Of a stretch of DNA of 64,000 nucleotides, positions 1 through 13,396 are shown piece after piece. A model generated the notes under the pieces. It was not told where the DNA came from and made no database searches. It saw only the letters and a list, made by a program, of their open reading frames with translations. Source of the stretch: Trichoplax sp. H2 (taxonomy: Eukaryota; Placozoa; Uniplacotomia; Trichoplacea); contig NOWV01000049.1 in assembly GCA_003344405.1 (NCBI GenBank), positions 62,001 through 126,000 of the forward strand, given 5' to 3'. Each line of letters starts with the position of its first letter. Within the stretch, counting starts at the first letter, position 1. Both the position numbers and the translations under genes were made by a program.

Positions 1-92
1 ATTAAGTAAATAATAATAATAATCCATGTCAAAATAAATTAATGCTGTTCAACAAATTAGTTAGTGTTTTTGCATTTTTATCTTATAGGTAA

Positions 93-3000
93 TTAAATTA
101 AAATAAACTTAGTTTTACAATTAATTTCTTTTAATTTCTCTTGCATTTGTGATAACTCAATTTCTTGCAATCGCTTACGACGGACTTTTTTCGATACAAA
201 AGCATTGGAGAAGCGGTTGCGGAACGAATCTCGAAATTGGCTTAATGATTCCGATGAAAACGATGTCATGATACCTTGATTCTTAGCAGTAATAACTCGG
301 CCACTGTAAGTATTATTGTTGCTATCGTCGTCACTATTGGAAGACACTTTTTGATTCTCATTATCAGCTGGTACATTTTTCTTCTTTCCATTATTATCTT
401 GATCCTTTTCGTGACTAATATCATCATTATCCGATGTATTTCGAGATGATTCTGAACAGCTAGCGCACTTAAACCCAACCGCAATAAAATCATCACGAAT
501 AATATCCGTTAATTTTTTGTATTTACCGCAGATTGTACATGTACTATTAACATCGAGCTCATCATTGAGATCGGATAAGCTTTCTGGTTCCATTGCATTG
601 TTATCAATAACTTCAAAATCGCTCAAATTGTTATCACTATCGTTAATCTTAATTGCTGGTTGATGATAATTAGCTACTAATTGATTACTGCCAGGTCGAA
701 TTTTACTCAAGCGTACACAACTGTAGTCTTGGTTGATACTTGCAGTCCATGAGTAACGATTTTTGTTAATAATTTTATGCGATTTTCTATCATGATTGGC
801 CGATCCTTCACTATCTTCATCTTCGCTATCATCGGAATCAATAGGCATCGTAAGATCTGGGCATGATGGTATTTTTCTTAAATCGATGTATTTATCACGT
901 AGGCTATCCATGCGACTAGATGAATCGCAAAGGAAGTATACCTCATTTTTGGAATCAATGGATAGAGATCGGGTTGATGAGGTAAGTCGCCTTAATTTAC
1001 TATGAGATTGCCATATTTGATTACGAGATTTTAATGTATCCCTATCAGAGCCAGTGCTACCTTCGCTACATTCGTTATCGCTACTGTTGTTATTAGTAAA
1101 TTCGTAGGCGTCCAACGTTGAATTAGGCTCTGTGGCGATTATAGTAGGTGAGCTAACGGATAATTTAATATCTGGAATGCTATTTGCTGCTGTTGTTTCT
1201 ACTGTTGCAATATGGTTAGGGTTTGATACTTTTTTTAGCTGAAATCTTTTTCGCCATTGACTGATAAATCGACCTGATAAAGGTCCGCTATTGCTTGAAT
1301 TAGTTGTCGCTGTCGTAGTTGTAGTATTGCTAACTGTAGCGTTGGGTTTGATGGGTTTGATGACTTTCGAAAACCAAGCATTTGCACGAGACATGAATGA
1401 TAAATCAACTGCATCGTTAGGATCTTTGCTTTTAATTCTGAATCATCAAAAAAGATTAAAAATACCGCAATTATCAAAATAGTGTAATATTGAATGTATT
1501 ATATTACAATATACTTCTATTAGGGAATATCACCTTTCTAAGCGTTTTTTAATGACTGCCACTGGGTTTTTCTTGACTAGACCACAAGTGCACACAATAG
1601 CATCAGCAATAGCTATCATACGATCTGTAAATGATTCAGCCCCATATAGACATTTATCAGTAATGAAACTAAATATATTAACCTTAAGTTGGTATAATCA
1701 CGTAAGATAACCTGTAGAATCTTCAATGGTCTTTGAGTGAAGATTTCTCAAGGTATAAAAATATCCAGTACAATTAGCATGGATATAATGAAGGCGTAAG
1801 AATATAAATTTCGATTTAAACAACGATGCAATCATGCCTATAGTTTAGAAATATTATATTAGTTATAATTGTCATCAATTATAGTGATCGCTATGATCTT
1901 CTTTTAATAGCTGGAGTTGCACAGTACATATTTGATCAAATTATGACACAACGTTGCTGGACAGCAATTAATTATTCGACTGCTGTAGAAATATGAAAAC
2001 CGCTGATGTAACTTTATGATAAATTAAGATATACGGTACTACTATACGTATATCAATTATAAATTTTAAAGTGAAATAGAATCAACTTACCAATTTCTAT
2101 TCTTTCAACATCATCCAATAAAGTGCTTCTAAACGTTGTTATACGCTCATTTTCATCATCATAACTTTGAAATAATAAGATACGGTAGTGGTATTAAATT
2201 TGGTTTACCAAAATATATGGAAATAACTTCTTTCAAGAAATGTATTATATGTTTATGGGATAAATATAAATATAAAAGTACAGTATACTTTACTAAGCAT
2301 TAATTACTCAGCTGGCACAGAATTTTCTATGGAGCAAATGATACCTGGCAAGATATATTGCTTTGGTTGTTAATAACAGCGCTACATCTTCGTCATGGCC
2401 GGTGTTTGAGCTAAATTTTATTACCCATAAATTCATATGACACGTTATTATTCCATAGTAATAGCACCTACTTCATAAAAAATTATGTAATAATAAAGGA
2501 ACTCCATTGACTAACCAAAAATGCGGGTTAACTAACATCCAACCAGCAACATGTTCCTCGTCTTCAGGAACAATTAAACGTTGGCAATGAGATATTACAT
2601 TCGCCTCTGATTCTTCCCGTTGAGCCGACCATTCATCTTCATTTTTCAACTGTTGCCTAATCTTTCGCTTTAAGTTCAGTAACTGCAACTCTTCTGTAAC
2701 AGGATTACCTAACATGATATCTGAATAGTTTTGAAGATGAAGGGAATATGAGTATATCGGCTATTTATCTTTGTCATTGTGCATTAAGAGTAGTAAGATT
2801 TTAACATTGTAGTTATCCTAATATCATTAAATACCAATGACAGTCTGCCTATACGTATCTCTGAATCGGTTCAAATAGTACCTAACAAAAAATTTTGTTA
2901 TTAATGAATAAATTCAATCGGTAACTACTTCATTAATAGTAGTAAAGTAAGTATAACATTTATCTTTAAAGTATACCGATTTGCTGAGTTGTATCCATCT

Positions 3001-6000
3001 TTCATGACACCTTTGACGTTTCTTTCGCCTGTTCTTGTATAATCTCCCTAAATAAATATGTTATACGTCAGCTCCTGATATCATTCATTGTATTATCAAG
3101 TTAGAATATCTTAAAGTATTAATATCGATATTGAACAGTAATCCTTTTACATCAATGAAAATCGCAATTTTATTTATAAATTTTCACCTTTAATGCATCA
3201 GTACCAGCATATTGCCGACTAATAGCGTCGCCACAATTTGCCCACATGCCTTGCCATTGCAAACGACAGCCTCCAGGTAAGGATTGTTCAGGTAGTAAAC
3301 AGCCTAACTTTCTCAGCTATGAATTGCAATCAAGAATACAAGGACCGAAATTACCAGCTATCACTTCGTATCAGTATTGTGTCTACGTAGTCTGCAATAG
3401 AAATTATGTCGTTTAATAGGATTTACTTGAGCTTCCAAGATAACACGAGAAATGGCAGCCTGTACAACATTAGTTCTATCCAAGCAATCCATGCAATTAA
3501 CCCGCATGACACAAGTTTGTTGACAGATTGGTGACCGATCTGATGTAATCCTATAAAAAATTATATAATTTATGCGATTTAATAGTTTTATTTAGTGAAT
3601 GTTAACAATTTTTCATGTTCTGATAGCTTTAAAAAAGCTACAAACCAGCAAAATTTCATTTCGTGAATTAAATTCTTCATTCTCTGCAATAATATCGAAA
3701 TATTTTGAAATTGCAATCCTTTACTGCAGTTGTAAATAAGGAGAAATGGTGATTAGTTTTATTGTTAAGTTATATAATTAAACGAATATATAACATTTCA
3801 GATCTTATAAATAATAACTTATACCAGTGTTCATGAAAGTCGAAGGATACAAAAGTTAAATTAGAACTGTCGTAGGAGATTATATTTTTCATAAAGGCAT
3901 CATGGATAATCTATTAAAAAGTTTGTAGCACTTTTAATTAATTGCATTCATCTATAATTATCAATCTTTCAATTAAGTGTAGTACTTTATTACCTTCTCT
4001 CTTCCAATATGATCAATTAGACTGATGATTATCTATATAGAGGGGTAATTAATATTGAATAACTATCAGATAACAATTACTTAGAAAGAAATCTAAATAA
4101 TCATTATGATCACTAACTAGATCGCCATATATTGAGACAAGCTCAGAAAAATGTTTTGTTAATGCAGCTTGAGTATCTTCTTGACCTGCAAACAGATAAA
4201 GATAATGTCAGGCATGAAATTTGGAAATAACAGCTGTTATAAGAGTATAGTAGTTTGCCATATTCCTTAACCTTTATCAATCACAGGCGGCGGGCGATAT
4301 TGTATGCCAGGTTGGCTCCAAAATAATGGTACCGATCCACGTGTAATAACAAAAGATAAAACATTCTGGTTGTACGTTGTTATCTGAAAATTAAAAAATT
4401 TAGAAATATTTAGGGTTAATTAAGGCTATTTGATATTAATAGGTATGGCTATTTATTACAGTAAACGCAATTTGAAGAAAGTGATTTTTATGTTATATGG
4501 ATCATTGCCTGTTCAGTTTCCACGAAATTAGCACATGAGCCGCTTTTATCTATCCCTCTACGTTTATATCTAGTTCCTACAAAGAGGACAAAATAAAATC
4601 TTAATGCTATAACTGATAATAAAATTTCTCATCTAGCATTCTAAAATTTTACTATCCAATTTTAATTAATCTTTCAGTCTGTTATACGTAAATTGACAAG
4701 TTTAGTCATGACTATAGGAATTAGGAAGTTACGTTCAATCTTGGATTATTTTTACCTGCTCTAAAGCGACTTCTTCTAGCGATTAATAATAGACCAAATT
4801 CATCCGTATTGCGTTGATCAATAGATATCTTCTCGTGCATTGCTGCTGTTGTTGTCGTCGAGTGATCATGATCCGGGGATAAGTTAAATCTTTCTATTTG
4901 GATAAATCCTTGCATAATCGGTGTAATCCATATATCAGCTTCAGGATCCTGCGCAAAAGATGTTATAACTTTTAGTCTTGTATACTAAGTAGGAAACAAA
5001 TATGCTTTCGATAGGTAGTTCTATTTCTATAATAATACAAGGCGAAAAATCAAGTATGATCATTTATCTATTCATCAATTTCTGTCGAGTCTTACTTTCG
5101 AGTCAATTAGATCTTTTAACATGAATTTATTCCAGAAAAATCGCCTATTTACCTAAATACATATTAAAATCGAATATCAGTGGAGTAATAGCGATTTTAA
5201 TGCATATACACGACATAACATTAACAGTTTTACCCTTTTCCATAACGGTAATGTTGCATCGTAATCTGGACTATGTAAATTTTGCATAGAGTTTGTAATA
5301 TCGCCAGTGGTTGAATAATAAAATGCACCGGAATCGTTAAACATTTTACATAATTCCTAAAGTTATAAAGTAACGGATTATTAGATGAAGTAATTTGCTA
5401 TTCAAAAAGGTAGGGAGATAAAGTATAGGAGATTGGTAAATTTCTAGGCATTGATAAATTTGACCGTTGGTAAAGTAATGTTGGTAAACGATATGTCTGT
5501 ATACTTACCTCCAATAATCGCCTCTCTAATTTTTCTTTGATTTTTAAGCTTTTCTGTTATAACAGGAAGAGATTGATATATGTTAAAGTCATTTTTTTTA
5601 TGAGGTGAATAGACGATAATGCAATGTGATAGATATATCGAAATGTATGAAATTTTCTTGAAATCATTACTGAGATATGCCATAAGCATGCAAAATAATT
5701 TAGATGTTATTTGTAGAAGGCGTTTACACGTATAGTTATATTAAGATTGAATTATTCTGTTAATATATTGAAAATTGTTTATAGCCACAAGATAAAAGCT
5801 AGTAGCCAATAAAGAAAGAATTAGCTTTTATATTTTAAATGTAACGTTGACAAAATGAAAACTATAGAAAGGCAAGCTAGAATGAAATGATGCTATTAAT
5901 CTGGATATTGCATATATACTTCACTTTGCTTTAATACAATAATTGCCATAATATTGGCTTACTCTTTGCGTTTTATCCGGCAAAGCCGAACCATATTTCA

Positions 6001-9000
6001 ATGAATTCCAAGCTTGACTGAAAGCTATTTGCTTCTTATGTGGATCAGATGGTCGATTGGTACGATTATTTGATGGACGGTATTTAACCTAATAATAGAA
6101 GAAATTATAAGTTCTTTTCCGATATTGGGCAAAAGACTATTGCTATTATTATAAATGTTTCGCATGACGTGATAGATTTACCGAATTCCTGGCGATTATT
6201 ATCAATGCTTAACGATATAAAATTTATTTGTACCAAATCTAGTCTAATTCCTTAGGTTAAACACATTTTATTATTTCGACTATCAAACGTTTTGTAAACA
6301 TTATGTTTTACTATCTAAGATATTGCTAGCTATAGCATTTGCACGTCTTTGAAAACTGTTAATTATAGAGCATATAGCAACCTAATTATATCAATTCAAC
6401 TACTACTCTTGTTAATACCAATTAGACCTATTGGAAGCACGAGATGAGCTCTTGACGATACGAATATCAGCTGAAAATGAAGTTATAGCAGTCGTCTTAC
6501 TTGTAAGTCTTGGGCTGGATTATTTCTTGATAGCGGCAATGCTGCTACTCTGTCAATACGATAAATTAAATGGCCTCCTGGTAGCTTTCCAACTACCGTC
6601 TTGCCACAAATGACCAGTAGATACCACGAGCAATCTAACAAACGGGTGAAAAATATAACAATTTAATTGAATGCGTTGGCAAGTAATTTTAACTTTGACT
6701 TCAGATTATTACCTATTAAACTATATTAGCATTTTAAGATGTAACTAGTAAACATCATGAAAAAGCTGGTAAAGTATGGATCTAAATACAGCATTTAGCT
6801 GAATCTATTAGTAAATATTTTAGAATCAATCTGTCACAACATTTAATTGTAAAGGTTATTATCGGTTTAAGTATGTTTGCACTATATTTTATGTAGCTCA
6901 CAATTCTTACGAGCTATCAATACAGTAATTACTTTAAAATTTTGATAATTTGTTTTAATTGAATCTGCTGGTATTAAATTGAGAAGGAAATTGGTGACAG
7001 AGCTCTTAATTATAGTTTATCATTAATTTCAGCATATTTATGCTATTATATATAACTAATATATCTATGAAAAAATTCTTAATGATGGTATAGCAGCAAT
7101 TGCATAGCTATACATGGAAAGCAGGATATCGTGACTTATTTGTCATGATTGGAAAGGGAATGGATTGATTAAATATTTTGATCCAAATATTATTTGTTTG
7201 AGCTTCAAAACCGGTGAAAGGATAGCATAATCTCTTTTCATAACCCTTCCATACAAGAACTGAATTCCAGAATGGATCATTTTACAAACAAAAATAATTG
7301 CGAGTTGGGAATTATTATAGACGAAGAAAATAAAAGAAAATTAGGGGAGCCAACAAACGCAATAATCGTCTACATATAGCTATACTTTGGCATTGTAAAT
7401 AAGAGTATATTATTACGGACAGTGCAACACTGGTTACAAAACTTAAGTAAAAGGAACTATTTCTTCATTTTCTGTAGAGAAATGAACGACTTTGAACATC
7501 TATTGAAGTATTGTAATGTTATTTATCTGGTTTTATTAATCCACTACTAGAGATTATCAACATGGCAACAACTTTGTTGGTTGTAAGCTTCAACAGGAGG
7601 CATACTACTTAATAGGATGCTCTCGGGAAAAATGAACAGCTATTAAAATGATCTTACTATACAGATCATAAAGGTATTGAACCGAGCCGAACCTTCCTCA
7701 GGTCTAAATTCCCACAGAATTAACATCTGGTTGCACAAATCAGTCGTTTCTTCTAGAAAAATCAACTAAGATGTAGGTTGAGAAGATACTTATTTTTATT
7801 GGATCGAATTGGTATCACAGCAAAACTAGAATTACTTCATGAATTTTCATTATCGAAACAGTCAGCGATTAATTTTCAGTAGTTAATTCGACAGGAAATA
7901 AAAGACATTTATTAATAATTTTTCTAGAAGAAAAATCAACTATTCCATGGGTAGGAAGATATTCATATTTTACTGATTGGTCTTGTATCACAGTAAAACT
8001 AGGATTACTTCTAGGCTTTCCATTGTCGAAATAAACGGAGACTAATTGCCAATAATTTAGCTAGAAATTAAGATATTGATTTATGGTTTCTTCGAGAAAC
8101 TCAGCTCTAACTAGGATACGAAGATTATCGTGTTTATCTGGTTGGATTTATATCACAGCAAAACTAGGATTACTTCCAAGCTTTCTAGTATCGAATTGAT
8201 CAGTCACTAATTTCCAATCATTTGAATATTTCTACAAGACGAAGAGATTACAATGTTTCTCATTCATTGGACGAGAATCATTTAAAATTGGACGTAGAGT
8301 AATTAAAATATTTTTACTACCATGTCCATTTAGATAATTGATGAACTGATCATTCAGTTCACTGCTATAATTAGAGGGCACTTAATTGTATTACTTTAGC
8401 TGTAATCAGCAAATTTAGTCACTGATAGTTTACAATAAGTCCTCAGTATTCGTTGTTGTATCACTATCCTAGTCTATCGTGATGGATATTAAAGGAAATT
8501 TGTTGATTCGTCAACTTTGTATAATTATTACTTACAGTGGCAAGTTGGATCTATACGTATTGAGCAGAATAAATATTACCCTTATATGTAATTGTCGAAA
8601 AATAAAATAATCATCCGGTTGTTCTATAAAATGGTCAGTCTGTTATAATGATTAGCTTAGATCTTTCCTTATTTTAGGAAGGGGGATAGGGACGGGTTAT
8701 GGGCTTCAAATTAATAGCGGTATCTTGTCAGAAGAGATCTTTTTTAGGTTGTACAGATGGAATGGTATTAAACTTTACCTATTTCCGTATCTAGGATGAA
8801 TATATTCTTGCACTTAGTTTCAATTTTCTATGGAGCATCCAGTCTGAGAAGAACTACTTCCAGAATGAATAAATTTTTTAGGCGGAAAGCATTGAGTATT
8901 TTTCCTACTTTTACTAGTAACAGAGATAAAATCGATTGTATTGGCCTCAGGCGAATAGTAGTTACAAGTTTTGAGAAAATGATCTTAACGGGTAAATTGC

Positions 9001-12000
9001 TAATGGATATTGCTACTACTGTAGTGTACATCCGAATTTTGTTATTTACAGAATGTCGATAAAGCTGATTTCAAGGATTTTAAATTCATCCCAGCAACTA
9101 GTCAGAACAAGAATCATCCTTTATGTGATGAATAAAATCGATTACTCTATGCCGTAGTCAATTTGCATTAAGACAATATCGACAGTATCCCTTCAAAGAC
9201 TTAACTTTTTGGTGAACAGAATTGCAAATGGAAATTTTACCACGGCCTCTTGTCGTTTATTTTTACGGTAGCGGTACTTTTATTGCGTTAAGTCGATGTT
9301 TATGATAGCATATAATGAGAACAGAATCTATTCTATTTTGGGGGGAGGGGAAATAAATTTCTCTCAGATATTTGTTATTCTTCGCTTTCGCTATAATAGT
9401 AGTGATGTGAATCTCTACACATTGGTTTTCAATTCATTGTACCATCTGGCTAGAAATTCTTTCTGTAGTCAAGCAATATCCAATAGAAAATGTTACGTAA
9501 GACTTTCGCAATTTATCTTAAGATAGAAACATACTCTGTTGCGTTATTTTTAAGTTAACAATAACATTCGAACAGGAGAAAATGATTGTTTGGGGAAGAA
9601 ATTTTAAATGGGAACTTTAACTTGATATGGATTATTTTACTATTAGCATCGGTATGATATATAGGCATGCAAAGGCTAACTATCCATCGGCAAAGTCCAG
9701 CTTTATTACTAGATCTAGTATTGGAGAGTTGTCGTTGCTTTTAATACAATTATCTATTAATGTTTATTGCTTTCAATTGGAGTGGAGTCAAAGTGGATAC
9801 GATATCGAATTAGGTAATAGTCTACGAAAGAGAAGCGAGAGCATCATACAACTTAATTTCATTTACTTCTTATTGTAAATAAATAACTCCAAGGGATATT
9901 CAATTGGCAAGTTGTTTACAGTCAGTCAGAACGGCAAAGATTGATATAACTTTATTAATTGGAAAACTACGTGATTCAATCGATTAACTTACTATAGGTA
10001 GTCTCATTTACTTTCATTTAAATTGTTCATAAAATCAAAAGGGGGTTTGGATCGTCATATTCCATTAGCAAATATTTTGTTGGGAAAGATTGATACAAGT
10101 TGATTAATGGGTAAACTACAGAACATAATCTATCCCTTACTTCCATTTTCAAGGGAATGATTTTCTTTAAATTATTATTCCATTGCATTACAAGTACGTA
10201 ATACTAATCAAAATTTGACGAGAATGATTCTATTTATAAGAATAGGCGTATGGTAAAAATAAAAATAGAAAAGATTAAGGGTGTTAGAAAAGTAATCGAT
10301 CATTGTAGCCTATCATTTGAGATCAAGAGTGTAGATGAGGAATCGATTAAAGTTGATAGGTATCCGTCAAGTCTGAGCCGGTAGTGCAAATGAGTGTAGG
10401 TTAGGGATTGATTAAAGTTGATGGGTATCGCTCAGGATTAAAATGGATGGGTATCCCTCGGGTCTGAGCAAGTAGTGTAGATGCATACGCCAGTACGTGA
10501 TGTGAAAACATGGCGGAGAGCCAGGCATGACATGAATCCCCTAATCATATTGTTCGTCCTTTCAACTAGGAAATGATGCAAATTACTGTATTGATGAAGA
10601 TAATTAGATAGAATGAGTGGTCATAAGCTTATTAGCTAAGGAGAAGAAAAACTATGTTACCTTTAATAATTAAACAATTAATAACCATTAACAAGCAGGG
10701 TCAAGGATGAAAAATCTACCATTCATTATCCATGCATTAAAAATATTACTATACATTAGAAATGTTGCAGGAAAGCGAATGATCATAGTTTTAACAGGGG
10801 TAAATGATAGGAAAAGTTTCAGGGAATGATTAGAGAAGTTAGTCAATACTTTGTTAGAGTTGAAGAAAATGTACCAGAAACGGATTGAATAAGATGATGA
10901 ATGGAAGTACGAATAGTAAAGGGATTCTATCAAATCAAAACAAGGATTCTGTTTTGACATTATCAAAGGACGAAGTAATCATCAGACATTGAAATGTTCT
11001 AAAATAGGCTATGTATTGTATCATTTGCAACGATGAATATATGGCGAAAGCAAGAGGTTAGAAATAGCAATGTTGATGGAGAAATAATGATGCATAGAGT
11101 TGATATTGCTGAAATAACGAAAGTTCATTTCCATAAAAATCAAGCCGAAGTGACCAATAGGGAGATTGGCCAATGTCAAGAAGATATTGACTTAACAACT
11201 ATTCTACCATGTCGAAACATATTGTTCATAAAGAGGAAGGAAAGTGATCGAAAACGGCACCGTACGCCACTTGAATTTCGTAAAGAAGCACTTCAAAAGG
11301 GAAGATGTAGATGTTTAAATGGAATACTGGTGGAATTTTTCTCATCCAAGTATTTGAGTCTTGATTCAAGTACTGTACAGATCTACCTTTGGTGTATTTA
11401 GGAAAGCGGTCGAAAACGTCACAGTAAGTAGTCTACTTTAATTTCATAAAAGAAGCTCTCAAGAAGGAAGAGTATTTAATGATAGCATTGGTAGCGTTTT
11501 TCCTATCAAAGTGCTTAAGTCCTGATTCAAGTACGGTGATCAAGCTTTGAAGCCATGTTTTGCTTCTTGCTATTGCCACCCTATTACGCTTTGATGGCAG
11601 AGTAGCGATTGGTACTACTCAACCATTCTTTGCGCTGCATTGCGTCAAGATTCAACGACTATTGATTAGACTAAGTTGATTTAAAGTTTTGAACTATCAA
11701 CGATCTTTTATCCTATTGATAGTATTCTAACTGGATATGAATATGAAAGATGATGTAGTTATAAATTGAATCTTATTATTACGGCATCATAATATAAGGC
11801 AGCAATAGCTTGCTAGACAAGGACATTGAATTATTAGAATAATTAGGATAGGGTAACAGCCGATGTATTGTGTTGTTTATTCACTTCTCCATAAATGAAT
11901 GAAATAATCAAAATGTCGATCCCATTTTTTTCTCTCTTTGAAAAATAATCATATTACTTTAGGCATATTAATTAATGTAATTGGCAGTATTGAAATTCAG

Positions 12001-13396
12001 TAAGGACTGATATTAACTTGAGGTTAAACCCTACATACGTATTTTCATCCGTCTCTTACAATGTTTCACTACAATCAGTTTGGATGGGATTAAAACTTGA
12101 CAACATGGTGATCGACTCGAAGAATGATATATACGATGATGAAAGTGAACTTATCGGCCATTCAAATTTTACCTATAAATAATTCTATATTGATGATGGG
12201 GTGGAAAGAATTGATTGCTACTATTATCGATTTATTGTAGTGGTTGCAGTCTAAAAATGGAAACCTTCCATCTTATCGACGATCATTTTTCTAGCCGGAT
12301 ACTTAATATCGTTTACCAGTTGATTGTTTAAAATAAAGATATTATGTCACGCAGCAATAAAACTCTGAAACTGATGAATGTTGTATGAAAGTAAAAAAAA
12401 AATTATGACAACTATTCCGTGTACTGACAGTAAAATGAACGTAGTTTTGTAATGGTATAGAGCCAATGCTTGATCAATCTGATCGACTTCGATTGGATCA
12501 AGTTTATTCAGCAAGAACGTAATAGTAAAAATTAGTCTAATTTACTTACCATGAAAAAAACGAATACGACCGATATAAGCATCAATTGAGCCAACATGTT
12601 CTAAATCACTGACATCATGAACATCAATATCTGTTGAAAGAGAAAAATGGTATATCAACGATAAAACTCTAAGATGGCAAGAACGTTAGTTTACGTATAA
12701 GCAGACTTGTCTAACATTTTGTTTCATTGGATAGGGGAAAATAGAGAGAAAAGTAAAATGTATAAGACTTTTGAAACAAATATACTGTACTGTAATCATC
12801 AACAATATCATGATGATCATATTGAATAATAAAGTCAAACTTTCCAAGTTATTATTAATTAAGGTGAAGCATGAATTCGGTTAGGTTGAAAGATTAGTTT
12901 AGACAGTAAGATGAATGATGAGAGGGTACGATAGTGAGGAAACGAAAGTAGACGCATTTTCTATTGGTTATATCCTACTGTATAATTCCCACTATGGTCG
13001 AATTGATTGGAATGATATCGAGGATTCTTGCAATGCGTTCTTGGATTACGACTTGTAGATCAATTTCGCTGTCATTATAGTCCACTAGAAGAAAGTTGAC
13101 AACACTAACCCTTGTAATATGGTGATCCATCATCGTTTTTAATGTTCACTTACAGACTGACGTAGTTCATTTCGTTAAATCAAATTAAGAGCAATTAAGA
13201 AATGCAAGTTGTTATTCTAACCATTCCAATCATGATGATCAACATGGTCAGCTAAGACGATGCTGACTCACTTGATCTCGATGATAGACTTGATCTTACC
13301 TTCTTTGAGTGTAAATTTACCATCAAGACGATTAACCCATAGTGTATGATGGCCCCAACGTAGGACATAATTACAAATAGATCGAAAAACATCCAT
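93..13396 (-). CDS. INPP5F: INPP5F/Sac2 phosphoinositide 4-phosphatase, about 23 exons
   Basis: SAC-domain phosphatase with the INPP5F family layout: SAC domain, hSac2 homology domain, long low-complexity tail. INPP5F removes the 4-phosphate of PI4P on endosomes (family knowledge). The catalytic CX5R motif is visible as CMDCLDRTN in the exon near 3390-3550. It is followed by MWANCGDAISRQYAGTDALK (about 3190-3290), GDYTRTGERNVKGVMKDG (about 3010-3050), the hSac2 region (exons about 2091-2715), and a Ser/Asp/Asn-rich tail ending KLKEINCKTKFILI, which resembles the vertebrate C-terminus. Exons whose frames I checked: 13300-13396 (start ATG, MDVFRSICNYVLRWG), 12550-12630, 6501-6634, 5963-6088, 5234-5356, 5096-5152, 4756-4948, 4509-4576, 4272-4383, 4118-4185, 3994-4032, 3825-3910, 3642-3723, 1534-1668 and 93-1437. 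The junction between 3642 and 3550 and several 3' junctions were not resolved. Intron 8 has a GC donor. The tail holds a CxxC...CxxC pair near residues 285-315 of the last exon. Confidence 0.93.
7740..8235. repeat. Three diverged tandem copies of a ~165-175 bp unit
   Basis: The core ATCACAGYAAAACTARRATT recurs near 7812, 7987 and 8152. Each time it is preceded by a TTCTA/TTCGAGAA...TCAACT stretch and followed by a related ...TCGAA(A/T)...CAGT/GGAG...AATT block. Spacing is about 175 and 165 bases. The copies differ at many positions, so this is an old tandem duplication inside the large INPP5F intron. Confidence 0.7.
10335..10485. repeat. Short diverged direct repeat
   Basis: GATTAAAGTTGATRGGTATC occurs near 10344 and 10410. 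A third variant (GGATTAAAATGGATGGGTATC) follows near 10436, and GTCTGAGCMRGTAGTGYA occurs twice. The unit is about 65-75 bases long and lies in the INPP5F intron. Confidence 0.6.

Larger units (their letters stand above)
6635..12549 (-). other. 5.9 kb intron of INPP5F
   Basis: The phase-1 junction GRIRFFH|D|CSWYLLVICGKTVVGK joins exon 12550-12630 to exon 6501-6634, so the 5915 bases between are intron. The other introns of this gene are tens to a few hundred bases. Inside I see two diverged tandem repeats (7740-8235 and 10335-10485) and several isolated open frames, the longest 122 codons at 11033-11401 on the plus strand. None of these resembles a protein I know or has a coding neighbour. 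No RNA gene was recognised. Confidence 0.8.

Noticed and set aside
5444-5689. 81-codon minus-strand frame between INPP5F exons
   Set aside because: Exons 5963-6088 and 5234-5356 join directly in phase with correct family spacing, so this lies in the intron.
8640-8720. G-rich patch in the INPP5F intron as a possible structured element
   Set aside because: A single short run of G without further pattern.
11033-11401. 122-codon plus-strand frame inside the large INPP5F intron
   Set aside because: No family resemblance, no flanking exons, no conserved block; length is within chance for this much AT-rich DNA.
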